A DNA stretch of 35,902 bases from positions 1 to 35,902 of the forward strand of contig CACGGY010000003.1 of NCBI GenBank assembly GCA_902572675.1, read 5' to 3'. The position numbers and the translations under genes were made by a program. Numbering within the stretch: position 1 is the first letter of the stretch; each line of letters begins with the position of its first letter. Of this stretch, positions 1-8,564 are shown in pieces. The notes below the pieces were generated by a model that did no database searches, had not been told where the DNA came from, and was given only the letters and a program-made list of their open reading frames with translations. Origin of the DNA: an uncultured Prochlorococcus sp. (GTDB lineage: Bacteria > Cyanobacteriota > Cyanobacteriia > PCC-6307 > Cyanobiaceae).

Positions 1-2
1 CT

Positions 3-173
3 AGTGGATCTGCATGCAGTAATGGTGAACCATCTCATGTTTTACTAGCTTTAGGCAGATCTTTCAAAGAAGCAGAATCTTCAATAAGGTTAAGTATTGG
101 ATTAAGCACAAATTCAAAAGAGATAAAAGAAGCAATTCATATTCTCACAAATACGATCAAATCATTACGTTAG
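3..173 (+). CDS. Cysteine desulfurase (IscS/NifS type), C-terminal end only
   Basis: Only the last 56 codons are inside the window, and the gene enters from the left edge in frame at base 3. The visible part begins with SGSACSNGEPSHVL, which is the active-site loop of group I cysteine desulfurases. The persulfide-forming cysteine is the codon at 15-17. The SGSAC context separates it from SufS-type group II enzymes, which have an RxGHHCA loop. It is a PLP enzyme that removes sulfur from L-cysteine for Fe-S clusters and thio-modified tRNA. The PLP lysine and the large domain lie outside the window. The stop (171-173) is 3 bases from the convergent rsmH stop. Exact paralog assignment is not possible from this fragment. 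Confidence 0.85.
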   Translation, partial: SGSACSNGEPSHVLLALGRSFKEAESSIRLSIGLSTNSKEIKEAIHILTNTIKSLR

Positions 174-176
174 AAA

Positions 177-1085
177 TTATTGGCTTGTTAATTGAGCAAT
201 TCTTAATTTTCCACTTCTAGCTCTTCTATTTAGTTCGACTTCTTGTTCGGAAGGAGTAATTGGTTTTTTTGTAAGGTTTTTTAGTCTTTGATCATTCTTA
301 AAAGAACTTTTAACTAACCTATCCTCAAGGGAATGAAAACTAATAATAGAAATAATACCACCTGGCAAAAGCCATTCAGGAACAACTTGCAAAAATTTTT
401 CTAATACTTCAATTTCCTTATTTACAGCAATTCTTAGCGCTTGAAATGTTCTTGTTGCAGGGTGTATTTTTTTATATCTTTGTTTTGGTGGGAAGCAGCC
501 TGCAATAGAATAAGCTAACTCTTTTGTCCCAGAATATTTCCCATTTTCCTTCAAATCCATTTTTATTTTCCTAGCAATCTTTCTTGATAATCTCTCATCT
601 CCATATTTATAAATCAGATTAGCTAGATCTTTTTCATTTAAAGCCTCAATTAATTTCTCTGCATCAACCTCAAGAAGAGGATTCATACGCATATCAAGGG
701 GACCATCTTTATGTAAACTAAATCCTCTTTTAGGGTCATCAATTTGGTTACTATTTACTCCAAGATCTGCAATCACAAAAGAAACTTTTTCTTTGGGTAC
801 AAAATCAGCAAAATTTGAAGCCTTTATATCAATCCTATTTTTAAATTCATAAAGTTTTTTTGATGCAGATTGTCTCGCGAATGGATCTTGATCAAGCCCA
901 ATTATATTTAAATCCGAATATTTTCTCAATAAATGATAAGAGTGCCCGCCTCCGCCTAGAGTCGCGTCTATACCTTTAAGTTGGTTGTTATGTATTAATG
1001 GGTAATGTTCTAGTGAGGCCATAATCTCATCTGTCATAACTGATTTATGATTGAAAAAAGATGAATCAGATAGGTCAGTTTGCAT
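177..1085 (-). CDS. rsmH: 16S rRNA (cytosine(1402)-N4)-methyltransferase RsmH (MraW)
   Basis: SAM-dependent methyltransferase that methylates N4 of C1402 in the decoding centre of 16S rRNA. The 302-aa length is close to the roughly 310 aa usual for the family. Family signatures are visible in order: HKSVM (13-17), the SAM-binding loop DATLGGGGHS (40-49), DLGVNS (107-112), GFSLHKDGPLDMRM (121-134), HPATRTFQALRIAVN near 207 and SFHSLEDRLVK near the C-terminus. In many bacteria this gene heads the dcw cell-division cluster. Here it stands alone beside a cysteine desulfurase and ndhH. It is divergent from ndhH with only 38 bases between the two starts. Confidence 0.95.
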   Translation of the reverse strand: MQTDLSDSSFFNHKSVMTDEIMASLEHYPLIHNNQLKGIDATLGGGGHSYHLLRKYSDLNIIGLDQDPFARQSASKKLYEFKNRIDIKASNFADFVPKEKVSFVIADLGVNSNQIDDPKRGFSLHKDGPLDMRMNPLLEVDAEKLIEALNEKDLANLIYKYGDERLSRKIARKIKMDLKENGKYSGTKELAYSIAGCFPPKQRYKKIHPATRTFQALRIAVNKEIEVLEKFLQVVPEWLLPGGIISIISFHSLEDRLVKSSFKNDQRLKNLTKKPITPSEQEVELNRRARSGKLRIAQLTSQ

Positions 1086-1123
1086 AACTTTCGACTAAGA
1101 TTTATTTAGAAGTTAAATTTCGA

Positions 1124-2311
1124 ATGGCTCAGCTAGAGACTAGAACAGAACCAATGGTGGTCAATTTTGGCCCTCACCATCCCTCAATGCATGGGGTTTT
1201 AAGGTTAGTTGTAACTCTTGATGGTGAGAATGTCATTGATTGTGAGCCGGTAATTGGATATTTACATAGAGGAATGGAAAAGATAGCTGAAAATAGGACA
1301 AATGTCATGTATGTCCCTTATGTAAGCAGAATGGATTATGCAGCAGGAATGTTTTATGAAGCTATTGTAGTAAATGCTCCTGAAAGATTAGCTAATATTC
1401 CAGTTCCTAAAAGAGCAAGTTACATCAGAGTTATTATGCTGGAACTTAATCGAATTGCTAATCATCTTTTATGGCTTGGTCCCTTTTTAGCAGACGTAGG
1501 GGCTCAAACTCCATTTTTCTATATTTTTCGAGAAAGAGAAATGATTTATGATCTTTGGGAAGCTGCTACTGGACAAAGGCTAATAAATAATAATTTCTTT
1601 AGGATAGGAGGGGTCGCATGTGATCTTCCATATGGATGGTTAGAAAAATGTATAGATTTTTGTGATTGGTTCGGTCCTAAAATAGATGAATATGAAAAAT
1701 TAATTACAAATAATCCAATTTTTAGAAAAAGAATTGAAGGTCTCGGAACAATACAAAGAGATCAGGCAATTAATTGGTCTTTGTCTGGGCCAATGCTAAG
1801 AGCTTCTGGGGTTTCCTGGGATTTAAGGAAAGTCGATAGTTATGAATGTTATGACGATTTTGATTGGCAGATTGCTTCAGAAAAAGAGGGAGATTGTTAT
1901 GCGAGATATCGAGTAAGAGTCGAAGAGATGAGACAATCGCTAAGCATCATTCGCCAAGCATGCAAAATGATTCCAGGAGGTCCAACAGAAAATTTAGAAG
2001 CTCAAAGAATGGCAACTGAAGATAAGAAAAGTGAAATATTTGGCATTGACTATCAATATGTGGCTAAGAAGGTTGCTCCAACTTTTAAAATTCCCAATGG
2101 AGAATTGTATACAAGACTAGAGTCCGGTAAAGGAGAAATTGGTGTATTTATTCAAGGAAATAATGAAGTTACCCCATGGAGATTTAAGATCAGAGCAGCT
2201 GATTTAAATAATCTACAAATATTGCCTCATATTCTCAAAGGTGCCAAAATTGCCGATATTATGGCAATCCTTGGCTCAATAGACGTCATTATGGGATCTG
2301 TTGATAGATAA
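1124..2311 (+). CDS. ndhH: NAD(P)H-quinone oxidoreductase subunit H
   Basis: Subunit of the cyanobacterial NDH-1 complex in the thylakoid membrane. It is the homolog of the 49-kDa/NuoD subunit that helps form the quinone pocket, and it takes part in respiration, cyclic electron flow around photosystem I and CO2 uptake. The 395-aa length matches cyanobacterial and plastid NdhH (about 394 aa). Signatures seen are NFGPHHPSMHGVLRL near residue 14, GYLHRGMEKIAENRT, and the C-terminal PHILKGAKIADIMAILGSIDVIMG-type end with VDR as the last residues. The ATG at 1124 lacks a clear Shine-Dalgarno site. A weak -10-like TAAGAT (1096-1101) lies in the 38-base gap to rsmH. The thioesterase gene starts 9 bases after the stop. 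Confidence 0.97.
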   Translation: MAQLETRTEPMVVNFGPHHPSMHGVLRLVVTLDGENVIDCEPVIGYLHRGMEKIAENRTNVMYVPYVSRMDYAAGMFYEAIVVNAPERLANIPVPKRASYIRVIMLELNRIANHLLWLGPFLADVGAQTPFFYIFREREMIYDLWEAATGQRLINNNFFRIGGVACDLPYGWLEKCIDFCDWFGPKIDEYEKLITNNPIFRKRIEGLGTIQRDQAINWSLSGPMLRASGVSWDLRKVDSYECYDDFDWQIASEKEGDCYARYRVRVEEMRQSLSIIRQACKMIPGGPTENLEAQRMATEDKKSEIFGIDYQYVAKKVAPTFKIPNGELYTRLESGKGEIGVFIQGNNEVTPWRFKIRAADLNNLQILPHILKGAKIADIMAILGSIDVIMGSVDR

Positions 2312-2320
2312 GTTCTTTAA

Positions 2321-2773
2321 ATGAAACCCGCTGATTGGTTAATATTGCAGAAGAAGGTAAGATTTGGTGATTGTGATTCTGCAGGTGTAATTCATTTTCA
2401 TAACTTATTAAAGTGGTCGCACGAAGCTTGGGAAGAGAGTATTGAAATTTATGGGATTCCTTATCAAGATATTTTTCCAGACTTTTCTATACGTAAAAGT
2501 CAAATTATTTTTCCCATAGTAAATTGCGAAGCAAACTTTCTTGCGCCTATAAAAATTGGGGATTTGTTAAAAGTAAAAATTGTCCCTCATAAAATTAATC
2601 CCCATTTGTTCCAAGTAAATAGCTTTTTTATAAAAAATGGAAATAAAGTAGCAGAAGGAAAAATAATACATTGTTCTTTAGATGTTGATTCAAGACGCAA
2701 AATAGAACTTCCCGATAATTTAGAAAGATGGATAGAGGCTTCAAATCTAAGTACAAATTTAAAAGAATGCTAA
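2321..2773 (+). CDS. 1,4-dihydroxy-2-naphthoyl-CoA thioesterase (4HBT hotdog family)
   Basis: Hotdog-fold thioesterase of the 4-hydroxybenzoyl-CoA thioesterase family, 150 aa. The N-terminal motif VRFGDCDSAGVIHFHNLLKW (13-32) carries the catalytic aspartate. By alignment with the Pseudomonas 4HBT enzyme it should be D19, the second Asp. Cyanobacterial members (Synechocystis Slr0204) hydrolyse DHNA-CoA to DHNA in phylloquinone synthesis. The adjacent menE, menC, menA and menF genes support that substrate here. It follows ndhH by 9 bases and is probably co-transcribed with it. It converges on menE with only 3 bases between stops. The family assignment is clear, and the substrate is inferred from context. 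Confidence 0.88.
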   Translation: MKPADWLILQKKVRFGDCDSAGVIHFHNLLKWSHEAWEESIEIYGIPYQDIFPDFSIRKSQIIFPIVNCEANFLAPIKIGDLLKVKIVPHKINPHLFQVNSFFIKNGNKVAEGKIIHCSLDVDSRRKIELPDNLERWIEASNLSTNLKEC

Positions 2774-2776
2774 TTA

Positions 2777-3979
2777 TTATTTTTTAAATTTATAGGTTAT
2801 TTTTTCTGTACTGGTATTTTTGTTTTTAACAATCCACTCTTCAGGTTTTTCATGTTTAGGCCAACTTTGAGAAAACTTTCTTAATAAATTTAATGAATTT
2901 TCAATATTTTTATGACTTGTAAGTTCTCTAAATTCAACAATTATTTTAATTTTATTTCCCCATAATTTGTCGGATACTTTTGAAATATTGAATTTATTAA
3001 TTGGGATATTTTCTTTCATAATGAAATCATTTAATCGAGATTCAATTACTTCTGGGAAAACGATTTCTCCTCCAGAATTAAAAGCGTTATCAATTCTTCC
3101 CAAAAAGTTTAAATATAAAGAATTATTGATTTGATTAATTTCACCTAAATCACCGGTTTGCCACCACCCATTTTTATTTTTGAAATTTTCAGTTTTTGAA
3201 GAGTCTATTATTTCGATTCCAATTCTTGTTGATTTTATCTCGATTAAACCTTTTGCATTAATTTTTATTTTTGTATCAGGTAGTATTTCTCCTAAATTTT
3301 CTAAACCCATTAAAAATTCTCTTGGTTTTAAACTCGTAACCATTGCTGCGGTTTCAGTCGAGCCGTAACAAGGTGCTAATTTTATTTTTTCTTGTATACA
3401 TTGTTCTGCAGTTTCTCCTGAAATTGAAGCTCCACCTACCCAAATTAGATCAAAAATTTTTAGCCAACTAATTCCATCTTTTTGAGCTAAAAGTCTTTGC
3501 AATTGGGTAGGTACTAATGATGTAATCAAGTGTTTTTTATTTTTTTTAGATTTAATTGTAAAAAGTAAAAGCTCTCGAGTTTTTTTTATCAAATTCGGAG
3601 AAATATTAATACAATCACACCCCCAAGTTTGACTTCGAAAAATCGGCATTAATCCACTTATGTGGTACAGGGGTAAAGTATTTAAAATTAAGGAGTTTTG
3701 CAATTCAAATCCTTGCTCTATTAGCCATTGACCTGATGTAGCTGCAGATAATTTAAGATTATCTAAATGGTGAAAACATTTTCTCGGTTTTCCAGAACTA
3801 CCACTACTGTTTAAGATAATTGCTGGCCCATTTTCAGTAATTGAATCTAATACATCTTCATCTTCATACAATTTGTTTTTTACATAAATAATTTTATTCT
3901 CTCTAATTTTTTCAATAATTTTCTCTACAGATTGAGTTTCATTATTTTCAACTTCAATAGTATGAATTTTATTTTTCAT
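2777..3979 (-). CDS. menE: 2-succinylbenzoate-CoA ligase (OSB-CoA synthetase)
   Basis: Adenylate-forming enzyme that converts o-succinylbenzoate to OSB-CoA in phylloquinone synthesis. Counting from an upstream ATG at 3991 (404 aa), the ATP loop NSSGSSGKPR is at 61-70, YGSTETAAMV at 209-218, WWQTGDLGEI at 276-285 and NSGGEIVFPEVIE at 305-317. The candidate catalytic C-terminal Lys is K397 (EKITYK). I prefer the internal ATG at 3977-3979, giving 400 aa, because it makes an ATGA overlap with the menC stop exactly like the menC/menA junction. The 3991 start would instead give a 16-base overlap. Unlike many acyl-CoA ligases it is short, as is usual for MenE. The third gene of the menA-menC-menE set. 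Confidence 0.9.
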   Translation of the reverse strand: MKNKIHTIEVENNETQSVEKIIEKIRENKIIYVKNKLYEDEDVLDSITENGPAIILNSSGSSGKPRKCFHHLDNLKLSAATSGQWLIEQGFELQNSLILNTLPLYHISGLMPIFRSQTWGCDCINISPNLIKKTRELLLFTIKSKKNKKHLITSLVPTQLQRLLAQKDGISWLKIFDLIWVGGASISGETAEQCIQEKIKLAPCYGSTETAAMVTSLKPREFLMGLENLGEILPDTKIKINAKGLIEIKSTRIGIEIIDSSKTENFKNKNGWWQTGDLGEINQINNSLYLNFLGRIDNAFNSGGEIVFPEVIESRLNDFIMKENIPINKFNISKVSDKLWGNKIKIIVEFRELTSHKNIENSLNLLRKFSQSWPKHEKPEEWIVKNKNTSTEKITYKFKK

Positions 3980-4941
3980 AGTTGATCCCATATCTTTTTG
4001 GCTTCATTTAAAAATAGAAACGAATTAGGGAATTTTTTCATTGCTAAACCAGGAACTTTTGGAGTTGGTCCTTGTAATTGTAGAGACGATAAATGATAAA
4101 GCCATCTCTTCCCTATTCCAGTTTCAAATGAAGTACTTATAGATATTAAAGCTTTTTTATTTTCTAATTCTCTTAAAAGCTTAACTGGATTATTTTCTTG
4201 AGAAGGCCTTCGAATTTGCCAACCCTTCCACTCATCAATCAAAGTTGGAAATTTTAAAAGTGATTCGTCTAAGGCTATTGGGATTTTTTTGTTGAGTTCT
4301 TTCATTCCTTCAATATCATCAACACAGAGAGGTTGCTCTAACCAATCTATATTTTTATTATCTTTCAAAATATCAGCCCATCTATTAGCTATCTTTCTAC
4401 CCCAAGAACCATTAGCATCTATTCTTAACTTAATATTATTGCTTATTTGGCTTAAAATTTCTTCTAAATTTGCTTCTTCCTCATGGTTATCTCTTAATGC
4501 TACTTTCCATTTTATGGTTACTGATTTTCCAATATTAGATTGTCTTTTTTTAATTTCATTTAGCTCTGAAATTACATTTTCAGAATTTAACAGTATGGCT
4601 GTTTTATCAATTTCATCAAAGGCATAGTTTTCTTTAAAAATTATTTTCCCATTTATCTCAGCTAATGCAGAATTTATTGCAGATTGAATGCATGGGTGAA
4701 AAATATTTATTTGCTCAGATAAATTAAATACTTCTACATTCTCAGGGATCATATTTAGTTGTTTTGCGCATTTTTTTAAGTCTTCTTGTAGGAGTGGTGA
4801 AACTTCTCCAAAACCAATTTTTTTATCATTACTTGATAATTTAATTATCCAACCCAGTTTTGTAAGATAAGTGGTTTTAGAATTTTCTACTTTTGTGGAT
4901 AACTTAAAGCTATAAGATTTTTTTTTAAATATTAAGTTCAT
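3976..4941 (-). CDS. menC: o-succinylbenzoate synthase
   Basis: Enolase-superfamily enzyme that dehydrates SHCHC to o-succinylbenzoate in phylloquinone synthesis, 321 aa. The expected barrel residues are K144-x-K146 (IKWKVA), and metal ligands D175 (LRIDANGSW), E202 (DWLEQPL) and D225 (IALDESLLKF). The second catalytic lysine normally sits in an I-K-P context (E. coli K235). Here the segment reads WQIRRPSQEN, so Arg245 occupies that place. The start overlaps the menA stop as ATGA. Divergence from E. coli MenC is large, but the motif order and the men neighbours make the call firm. Whether the Arg substitution matters is discussed in the findings. Confidence 0.88.
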   Translation of the reverse strand: MNLIFKKKSYSFKLSTKVENSKTTYLTKLGWIIKLSSNDKKIGFGEVSPLLQEDLKKCAKQLNMIPENVEVFNLSEQINIFHPCIQSAINSALAEINGKIIFKENYAFDEIDKTAILLNSENVISELNEIKKRQSNIGKSVTIKWKVALRDNHEEEANLEEILSQISNNIKLRIDANGSWGRKIANRWADILKDNKNIDWLEQPLCVDDIEGMKELNKKIPIALDESLLKFPTLIDEWKGWQIRRPSQENNPVKLLRELENKKALISISTSFETGIGKRWLYHLSSLQLQGPTPKVPGLAMKKFPNSFLFLNEAKKIWDQL

Positions 4942-5855
4942 TTATTAAGCAAGTAATTAAATATTAATCCTGTGATTAAGCCAACTCCATTAAGAGTTTG
5001 AAATTTTATTGCGACGAATTTGGAATTTTTTATTACAGAAGGTTTTTTATAAGAAGATCTTAATAAATTTATAAGTCTTATTGCTTGTGGAAAACTAATC
5101 AAATAAAGGATACAAAACACTGGAATAAATCCAGTAACTATAGTTAAAAATTGAAAAATATATATTGTAAAAATTATCCAAGGCACAAATTGAGAACCTT
5201 TTTTTGCTCCTAGGCGAACTAAAGGTGAATTTTTCCCATGCTTTTTATCTTCAGAAATTTGATGAAAATGAGAACAAAATAATACAAGAGTTGTTGCTAA
5301 TGAAGGCCCTGAACCAAGTAATAAAGAAACTTTCCAGGGAATATCTTCGAAGTAAATATTAGAAGGATTTAACGCAATTAAGACTGCAGAGTATGCAAAA
5401 GGTCCAAATGCAAGCCAGCATAATGGTTCTCCTAAGCCTTGATAGCCAAATCTAAAAGGAGGGCCTTGATATAAATATCCTAAGAAGCAGCAAGATGCCA
5501 CCAAAATCAAAATGTTTATATTTGTTGATACTGAAATAATTGAAATTATTAATAAACCAATAACTAAAGATGTATATGCAATAAATGAAATTATTTTTTT
5601 ATTTTTTATAAGATTTACAATTGAATGGAATTTAAATTCATCGATTCCTGTTTCTGCGTCGAATAAATCATTAGTTAGGTTTTCCCAAAGTAATATAAAA
5701 ATTGCAGCTAAAGTAAATGCAATCAAATTATAAATTTTTACCTTTTCATATTGATTGAGTATATAAGCCCCTGTTATTAAAACCGGAAGTATGGCAACAG
5801 AATAAAGAGGCCATTTAATCGCTTGTTTCCATAATTTTTTTTTATCTTCGTCCAT
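4938..5855 (-). CDS. menA: 1,4-dihydroxy-2-naphthoate phytyltransferase
   Basis: UbiA-family membrane prenyltransferase that joins the phytyl chain to DHNA, giving demethylphylloquinone for photosystem I. The 305-aa protein has eight or nine predicted hydrophobic segments. The first Asp-rich motif is NDLFDAETGID (62-72), for Mg-diphosphate binding. The second UbiA motif is DKKHGKNSP (203-211). Residues 1-11 are charged and cytoplasmic-like. It is the first gene of the minus-strand men set, divergent from menF across a 101-base region that holds a TAACTCA/TGAGTTA inverted repeat. In cyanobacteria the acceptor chain is phytyl rather than a polyprenyl as in E. coli. The sequence alone does not prove this specificity. 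Confidence 0.92.
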   Translation of the reverse strand: MDEDKKKLWKQAIKWPLYSVAILPVLITGAYILNQYEKVKIYNLIAFTLAAIFILLWENLTNDLFDAETGIDEFKFHSIVNLIKNKKIISFIAYTSLVIGLLIISIISVSTNINILILVASCCFLGYLYQGPPFRFGYQGLGEPLCWLAFGPFAYSAVLIALNPSNIYFEDIPWKVSLLLGSGPSLATTLVLFCSHFHQISEDKKHGKNSPLVRLGAKKGSQFVPWIIFTIYIFQFLTIVTGFIPVFCILYLISFPQAIRLINLLRSSYKKPSVIKNSKFVAIKFQTLNGVGLITGLIFNYLLNK

Positions 5856-5862
5856 TTTTATT

Positions 5863-5911
5863 TAACTCACAAAATTCGATCATGATTAAATGTAGTTTAT
5901 AAATTGAGTTA
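5863..5911. promoter_or_regulatory. Inverted repeat in the menA-menF divergent promoter region
   Basis: TAACTCA at 5863-5869 and its exact reverse complement TGAGTTA at 5905-5911 flank the 8-base palindrome ATCATGAT (5879-5886). They sit in the 101-base gap between the divergent menA and menF starts. The arrangement would suit an operator shared by both sides of the pathway, but in such AT-rich DNA a 7-base repeat could be chance. No regulator is named by this sequence. Confidence 0.3.
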
Positions 5912-5956
5912 CATTTTTTACTTTATTGCATGATTTTTAGTTATTTTCAATAAGTA

Positions 5957-7369
5957 ATGAAAAATGATTTAAACTTAACAGATTTTTTAAAAGATGTATT
6001 TTCCTCTTTCGATAAGAAAGTGGAGAATTCTGGATTAGTAAGTATTTGTATTGAGATTCCTTGTATTGATTTATTACAAGTATATGAATTGTTTATAAAT
6101 AAATATCCGTTTTCTTCATTTTGGGAGGAATCTAATGGTATTTCATATATTGCTTTTGAGAAATGTAAATATGTTACTTTGGATGGTCCAAAAAGATTTG
6201 AGGTGGCAAAGGAGTTTAATTCTGAGAATTTTAAAAATTTAATTAACTTAACTAATGAATCACATAATTCTGCACTTTCAAAAATAATTTATTTATTTTC
6301 TTTTTCTGAAAACTTGAATAATAAGAATTTATCTTCTGATGTTCCTAGTTTGGAAGCTATTTTACCAAAAATATTAATTATTAAAAGTAATAACAATTGC
6401 TGGTTAAGAATCAATGGTCATGTTGACGGTAAATCATCATTAAGAACATTAATTGAAGAAATATGGACAATTAGAAATCAAGTTATTAATTCTGGCTCAG
6501 AATTAATAAAATCATCTGGCTTAAAAACTAGTTTTGATTTACCTATTATTGATGATTTCTTGCACTCCTTAGAAACCTCTAATACAAGTTTGAAAAAAGT
6601 AGTAAATAGAGGAATTCAATTAGTAGAAAAAGGTATTCTAGAAAAGATAGTTTTAGCTAATAGGATTAAAATAAAATGTAGAAATAAATTAGATTTAGTA
6701 GAAATTTTAAAAAGATTAAAAAAGAATCATCCAAATACATGCAGATATGTTTGGAAAAGAAATAGTAAGGATATTTTGTTTGGAGCATCTCCAGAAAAAT
6801 TATTTTCTTTTAATAAACCTAATTTAACTTTGGAGGCTCTTGCTGGAACTATCTCTACTAATTCAAATTACAAGAAACTTCTAAAAAGTACTAAAGACTT
6901 AAAGGAACATAATTTAGTAACACAGTATTTGATTAAATGTTTAGAAGTTTCAAAAATAAAAAACTTTGAAAAAAGTGATATTAAGGTAAATTCATTTGGA
7001 GATATTTCTCATTTGCAAACACTCATTTTCTCAAAAGTTGAAAATATATGTCCTTTTGAATTGCTTAAAAACTTACATCCATCTCCTGCTGTTTGTGGTT
7101 ACCCAAAAAATTCAGCATTGGATTGGATAAACACTCTTGAGTCTTTTCCTAGAGGAAATTATGCATCTCCAATGGGTTGGGTTGATTCATCAGGAAATGC
7201 TTCATTTCTTTTAGCAATAAGAGGAGCTAGGTATATTGAAGAAAATATTGAATTTATTGCGGGTTCCGGTATAGTTTCAGGCTCCGTTTTAGAGAAAGAA
7301 ATAGATGAGATTAAATTAAAATTTGAATCTATAGTAAAACAAATATTTTTCGCTAAAAATCCTAGATAA
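5957..7369 (+). CDS. menF: Isochorismate synthase
   Basis: Chorismate-utilising enzyme that converts chorismate to isochorismate, the entry step to phylloquinone, 470 aa. The N-terminal part (1-200) is poorly conserved and the chorismate-binding fold occupies the C-terminal part. Motifs are EKIVLANR (229-236, with K230 as the likely general base), FGASPEKLFS (275-284), EALAGTIST (293-301), PSPAVCGYPK (375-384), PRGNYASPMGWVD (398-410), IRGARY (421-426) and AGSGIVSGS (435-443). The AxPMGW and PSPAVCG patterns fit isochorismate synthase rather than anthranilate or aminodeoxychorismate synthase. It runs opposite to menA and overlaps the convergent gshB stop by 8 bases. Confidence 0.92.
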   Translation: MKNDLNLTDFLKDVFSSFDKKVENSGLVSICIEIPCIDLLQVYELFINKYPFSSFWEESNGISYIAFEKCKYVTLDGPKRFEVAKEFNSENFKNLINLTNESHNSALSKIIYLFSFSENLNNKNLSSDVPSLEAILPKILIIKSNNNCWLRINGHVDGKSSLRTLIEEIWTIRNQVINSGSELIKSSGLKTSFDLPIIDDFLHSLETSNTSLKKVVNRGIQLVEKGILEKIVLANRIKIKCRNKLDLVEILKRLKKNHPNTCRYVWKRNSKDILFGASPEKLFSFNKPNLTLEALAGTISTNSNYKKLLKSTKDLKEHNLVTQYLIKCLEVSKIKNFEKSDIKVNSFGDISHLQTLIFSKVENICPFELLKNLHPSPAVCGYPKNSALDWINTLESFPRGNYASPMGWVDSSGNASFLLAIRGARYIEENIEFIAGSGIVSGSVLEKEIDEIKLKFESIVKQIFFAKNPR

Positions 7370-8285
7370 TTTCCACTAATTTTTCAATAACTTCCTCTGA
7401 AACATTCTTATTGGATAAATTTTCTATTTCTCTTAAACCTGTTGGACTGGTTACATTAATCTCGCTAAGCATTCCATTTATTACATCAATACCTACAAAA
7501 AATAAACCTTCATCTTTGAAGTGTTGAGATAATTCTGAGCAGATACTTTTTTCTTTTTCTGTTAATAATGTTGGTTCAGCCTTTCCTCCCATTGCTAAAT
7601 TACTCCTAAAATCTCCTCCTTGAGGAATCCTATTTATTGATCCAATTGCTTCACCGTTTACGATAATTATTCTTTTATCACCCTCTATAACTTCAGGAAT
7701 AAATTTTTGCATCATAACGGGTAATTCTTCTTGAGAAGTGATTAATTCAATGATTGATTTAATACCTGGAGAATTTTTATTTATCCTTATAACACCTTGA
7801 CCACCTTTTCCTCCAAGAGGTTTTATGACTACTTCATTATTTATATTTGCAAAATTAATAAGATCTTTTACCTTACTCGCAACTATTGTAGGTGCCATTA
7901 AGTGACTGTATCTCAAAGCACCTAGCTTTTCATTCCATGCTCTTAATGATGAGGGTTTGTTGATTACTTTTACTCCTTTTCTTTCCGCAACTTCTAAAAG
8001 ATGAGTTGCATATAAATAAGCCTCATTTACAGGAGGATCTTTTCTCATCCAAATGCAATTAAATTCGGCGAGAGGTATGCAATCATTATCTTTGAGAGAA
8101 ATCCAGGGATTTACTTCAACTTTGACGGAAGATGCCCATACTTCATCACCTCTAGCTTCAAGGTCCTGAGGTGTACAACTCCAAATTTCAATATTTTTTT
8201 TTGATGATGCTTGCATTAAAGCAGCAGTTGAATCTTTTAAGGGATTTATATTTTTTATTGGATCTATCACGAATAGAAATTTCAT
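7362..8285 (-). CDS. gshB: Glutathione synthetase
   Basis: ATP-grasp ligase that joins glycine to gamma-glutamylcysteine to make glutathione, 307 aa (E. coli about 316). Seen are the N-terminal strand KFLFVIDPI, WMRKDPPVNEAYLYATHLLE as the substrate-binding segment, KPLGGKGGQGV for ATP binding, QKFIPEVIEGDKRII, the GGDFRSNLAMGG loop, and the metal/ATP-binding VINGMLSEINVTSPTG near the C-terminus. It follows grxC by 5 bases on the same strand, so the two glutathione-system genes are probably co-transcribed. The 3' end overlaps the convergent menF stop by 8 bases. The assignment is secure. Confidence 0.95.
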   Translation of the reverse strand: MKFLFVIDPIKNINPLKDSTAALMQASSKKNIEIWSCTPQDLEARGDEVWASSVKVEVNPWISLKDNDCIPLAEFNCIWMRKDPPVNEAYLYATHLLEVAERKGVKVINKPSSLRAWNEKLGALRYSHLMAPTIVASKVKDLINFANINNEVVIKPLGGKGGQGVIRINKNSPGIKSIIELITSQEELPVMMQKFIPEVIEGDKRIIIVNGEAIGSINRIPQGGDFRSNLAMGGKAEPTLLTEKEKSICSELSQHFKDEGLFFVGIDVINGMLSEINVTSPTGLREIENLSNKNVSEEVIEKLVEII

Positions 8286-8290
8286 AAGAT

Positions 8291-8545
8291 CTAGTTTAAT
8301 AATGTGTCTAATTTATTTTCATTTTCTAATGTGTAGAGATCATCGCAGCCTCCGATACCCTCATTATCTATAAATATTTGTGGTAATGTTCTTCTACCAT
8401 CTGCTCTTTCGATCATCAATGCTCTGGCATCTTCGTCACCATCTATTTTATATTCTGTAAAATTTATATTTTTTTTCTTGAGAAGTGATTTTGCTCGATT
8501 ACAGAATGGGCAATATTGCCAAGTATAAATTTCAACTTTGGACAT
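8291..8545 (-). CDS. grxC: Glutaredoxin (dithiol, GrxC type)
   Basis: Small thioredoxin-fold redox protein of 84 aa that uses glutathione to reduce protein disulfides. The active site is C12-P-F-C15, a dithiol variant of the usual CPYC. The cis-proline loop is TLPQIFID with P55, followed by the GSH-contacting GGCDDL (65-70). The whole domain is present with no extension. It is transcribed just ahead of gshB, so the enzyme that makes glutathione and a protein that uses it form one unit. It is divergent from prfB. A TATAAA -10 candidate for it is at 8566-8571. Confidence 0.94.
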   Translation of the reverse strand: MSKVEIYTWQYCPFCNRAKSLLKKKNINFTEYKIDGDEDARALMIERADGRRTLPQIFIDNEGIGGCDDLYTLENENKLDTLLN

Positions 8546-8564
8546 TTTTTTAAAATAATACTTA

